From Bacteroidales bacterium (GTDB lineage Bacteria > Bacteroidota > Bacteroidia > Bacteroidales > UBA1715), in NCBI GenBank assembly GCA_031286165.1, contig JAITUU010000037.1, positions 1 to 64,000 of the forward strand: a stretch of 64,000 nucleotides of DNA. Direction: 5' to 3'. The translations under genes and the position numbers were made by a program. The notes beneath the pieces are model-generated. The model saw nothing but the letters and a program-made list of their open reading frames with translations. It did no database searches and was not told where the DNA came from. Of this stretch, positions 63,097 through 64,000 are shown in pieces (position 1 is the first letter of the stretch; each line of letters begins with the position of its first letter).

Positions 63097-63104
63097 TATT
63101 TTTG
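63097..63104 (+). promoter_or_regulatory. -7 box TATTTTTG for frr
   Basis: TATTTTTG 17 bp before the ATG; the -33 position falls in the TTTACAA array. Confidence 0.55.
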
Positions 63105-63120
63105 CAAAAACTTTAAACCC

Positions 63121-63684
63121 ATGGAAGAAGAAATAGAATTGATATTAGACGATGCGAAAACTCGCATGAATGGTCCCTTACACCGATTAGACCAAGAATT
63201 GGTAAAATTACGTGCCGGCAAAGCAAGCCCTTCAATGCTGGAAGGCGTGAAAGTAGATTACTACGGCGCACCCACTCCTTTGAGCCAAGTAGCAAACATT
63301 AGCACTCCCGATGCTCGCACACTTATAGTACAGCCATGGGAAAAATCCATGATTTCACCCATTGAAAAAGCAATTTTAGCAGCAAATTTGGGTTTAACCC
63401 CTATGAATGACGGTGTTTTGATACGCATTTCTATACCCATTTTAACCGAAGAACGCCGCCGCGACCTTGTGAAACAAGTGAAAACCGAAGCCGAAAATGC
63501 CAAAGTAGGTATTCGCAACATTCGCCGCGATGCCAACGAAATGCTCAAAAAACTGCAAAAAGACGGTTTGAGCGAAGATGTACTAAAAGACAAAGAAGCA
63601 GAAGTTCAAAAATTTACCGATGCTGCCATTGTAAAAGTAGATGAAAAAGTAGCACTCAAAGAAGCCGATATTATGAAAATATAA
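63121..63684 (+). CDS. frr: Ribosome recycling factor
   Basis: 187 residues from ATG 63121. It splits post-termination ribosomes with EF-G. Family markers: LDQELVKLRAGKASPSMLEGVKVDYYGAPTPLSQVANIS, QPWEKSMISPIEKAI, DGVLIRISIPILTEERRRDLVKQ. Standard length. A terminator follows. Confidence 0.96.
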   Translation: MEEEIELILDDAKTRMNGPLHRLDQELVKLRAGKASPSMLEGVKVDYYGAPTPLSQVANISTPDARTLIVQPWEKSMISPIEKAILAANLGLTPMNDGVLIRISIPILTEERRRDLVKQVKTEAENAKVGIRNIRRDANEMLKKLQKDGLSEDVLKDKEAEVQKFTDAAIVKVDEKVALKEADIMKI

Positions 63685-63707
63685 GGTTTTCGGATATTCA
63701 AACTTTC

Positions 63708-63740
63708 AAAAAGCGAGGTGTTTTTCACTTCGCTTTTTTT
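63708..63740 (+). terminator. Terminator after frr
   Basis: AAAAAGCGA and TCGCTTTTT with an inner GTG/CAC pair, followed by a T run. Confidence 0.9.
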
Positions 63741-63858
63741 GTGTGAATATGAGGTATATCACACCATATCATTGCCAAAACCATACACAAACACCTTGCA
63801 GTCTGTGGCAAATTCGCTTTCTTTGATAAGTAATACAAAACACCTCTATTGCCCACTC

Positions 63859-64000
63859 ATGAAACGAATTTGTATAACTCTATTGCTTATTGTTGCAACT
63901 ACTCCGCTGCTTTTTTCACAAGGAATCGACACTCTTTCGCTTTCGCTGCGCGAGTGTGTGCGCATTGCTGTGAAGGAAAATATCACCATTCGCACGGCAA
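63859..64000 (+). CDS. TolC-like outer-membrane efflux protein, 3' partial
   Basis: Only the first 47 residues are present and the frame is open to the window end. MKRICITLLLIVATTPLLFSQ is a signal peptide; LSLRECVRIAVKENITIRTA is the usual first helix of TolC-family proteins (LSLxECIxIAxxNN). Probably the outer-membrane part of an efflux operon that continues beyond the window. Not listed in the ORF track because it is truncated. Confidence 0.7.
   Translation, partial: MKRICITLLLIVATTPLLFSQGIDTLSLSLRECVRIAVKENITIRTA

Overview
The window looks like the chromosome of a member of Bacteroidota. The main evidence is three proteins ending in type IX secretion (T9SS) sorting domains, promoters of the TTG/TTTG-N18-21-TAnnTTTG type, almost no Shine-Dalgarno sequences, the conserved order DUF4271-hemD-rnpA, and several families largely confined to that phylum (DUF6427, cysteine-rich CWC, class I/II aminotransferase of the KBL/SPT type, Mrp without CxxC). 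A reverse rubrerythrin under a PerR-type repressor and a YgbA-like protein suggest an anaerobe or microaerophile that handles peroxide and perhaps nitrosative stress. I cannot place it at genus level. No insertion sequence, prophage, CRISPR array or rRNA operon is visible; the window is mostly core genome with small accessory islands.

Layout. 0-5 kb: end of a T9SS type B surface protein, then an operon of arginine decarboxylase-like enzyme, radical SAM protein and MurG-like glycosyltransferase, and a patatin phospholipase. 5.2-14.9 kb: a hypothetical protein, a 645-bp intergenic region with strong nested inverted repeats, DUF4271/hemD/rnpA, a LysM plus periplasmic-binding protein, a Rieske-like lipoprotein next to mrp, lepA and a YgbA-like gene. 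15-19.2 kb: a DUF4465 T9SS cargo protein behind a cobalamin riboswitch, and a perR-rubrerythrin operon with an operator over the perR start codon. 19.5-31 kb: a 1060-residue T9SS protein, ilvC, an AraC regulator, mnmD, a lamin-tail protein, asd-folB. 30.5-41.6 kb: hrpB, an S1 protein, a large AAA ATPase, a WYL regulator, a phosphoesterase, an Abi/HEPN gene with a structured leader, dusB, pnp and rpsO. 41.7-50.8 kb: DUF6427-purD; then the most interesting block, CWC/ThiF-like/LuxI-like GNAT genes divergent from a PAS-LuxR regulator; then proA, thiH, folK, a YfcE-like phosphoesterase and siaC. 51-64 kb: gapA, recO, a TetR regulator, DUF3108, an alpha-oxoamine synthase, tRNA-Pro(GGG), two tiny membrane proteins with an ECF sigma factor, pssA, pgk, an HNH homing-type gene behind an alkaline phosphatase, a PagL-like deacylase, frr and the start of a TolC-like gene.

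System candidates. (1) At 44.1-46.8 kb a LuxR-type regulator faces a GNAT protein carrying LuxI/FeeM hallmarks, followed by an E1-like adenylyltransferase and a Cys-rich protein; a perfect 7-4-7 inverted repeat abuts the -33 box of the adenylyltransferase promoter, as expected for a LuxR-type activator site. This could be an undescribed signal synthesis and response unit. (2) Intergenic regions repeatedly carry tandem heptanucleotides with exact 7-bp phase, often over the -33 region of promoters and twice running into gene 3' ends. (3) A 40-residue membrane protein missed by the ORF track is a relative of its neighbour and sits in an ECF sigma operon.
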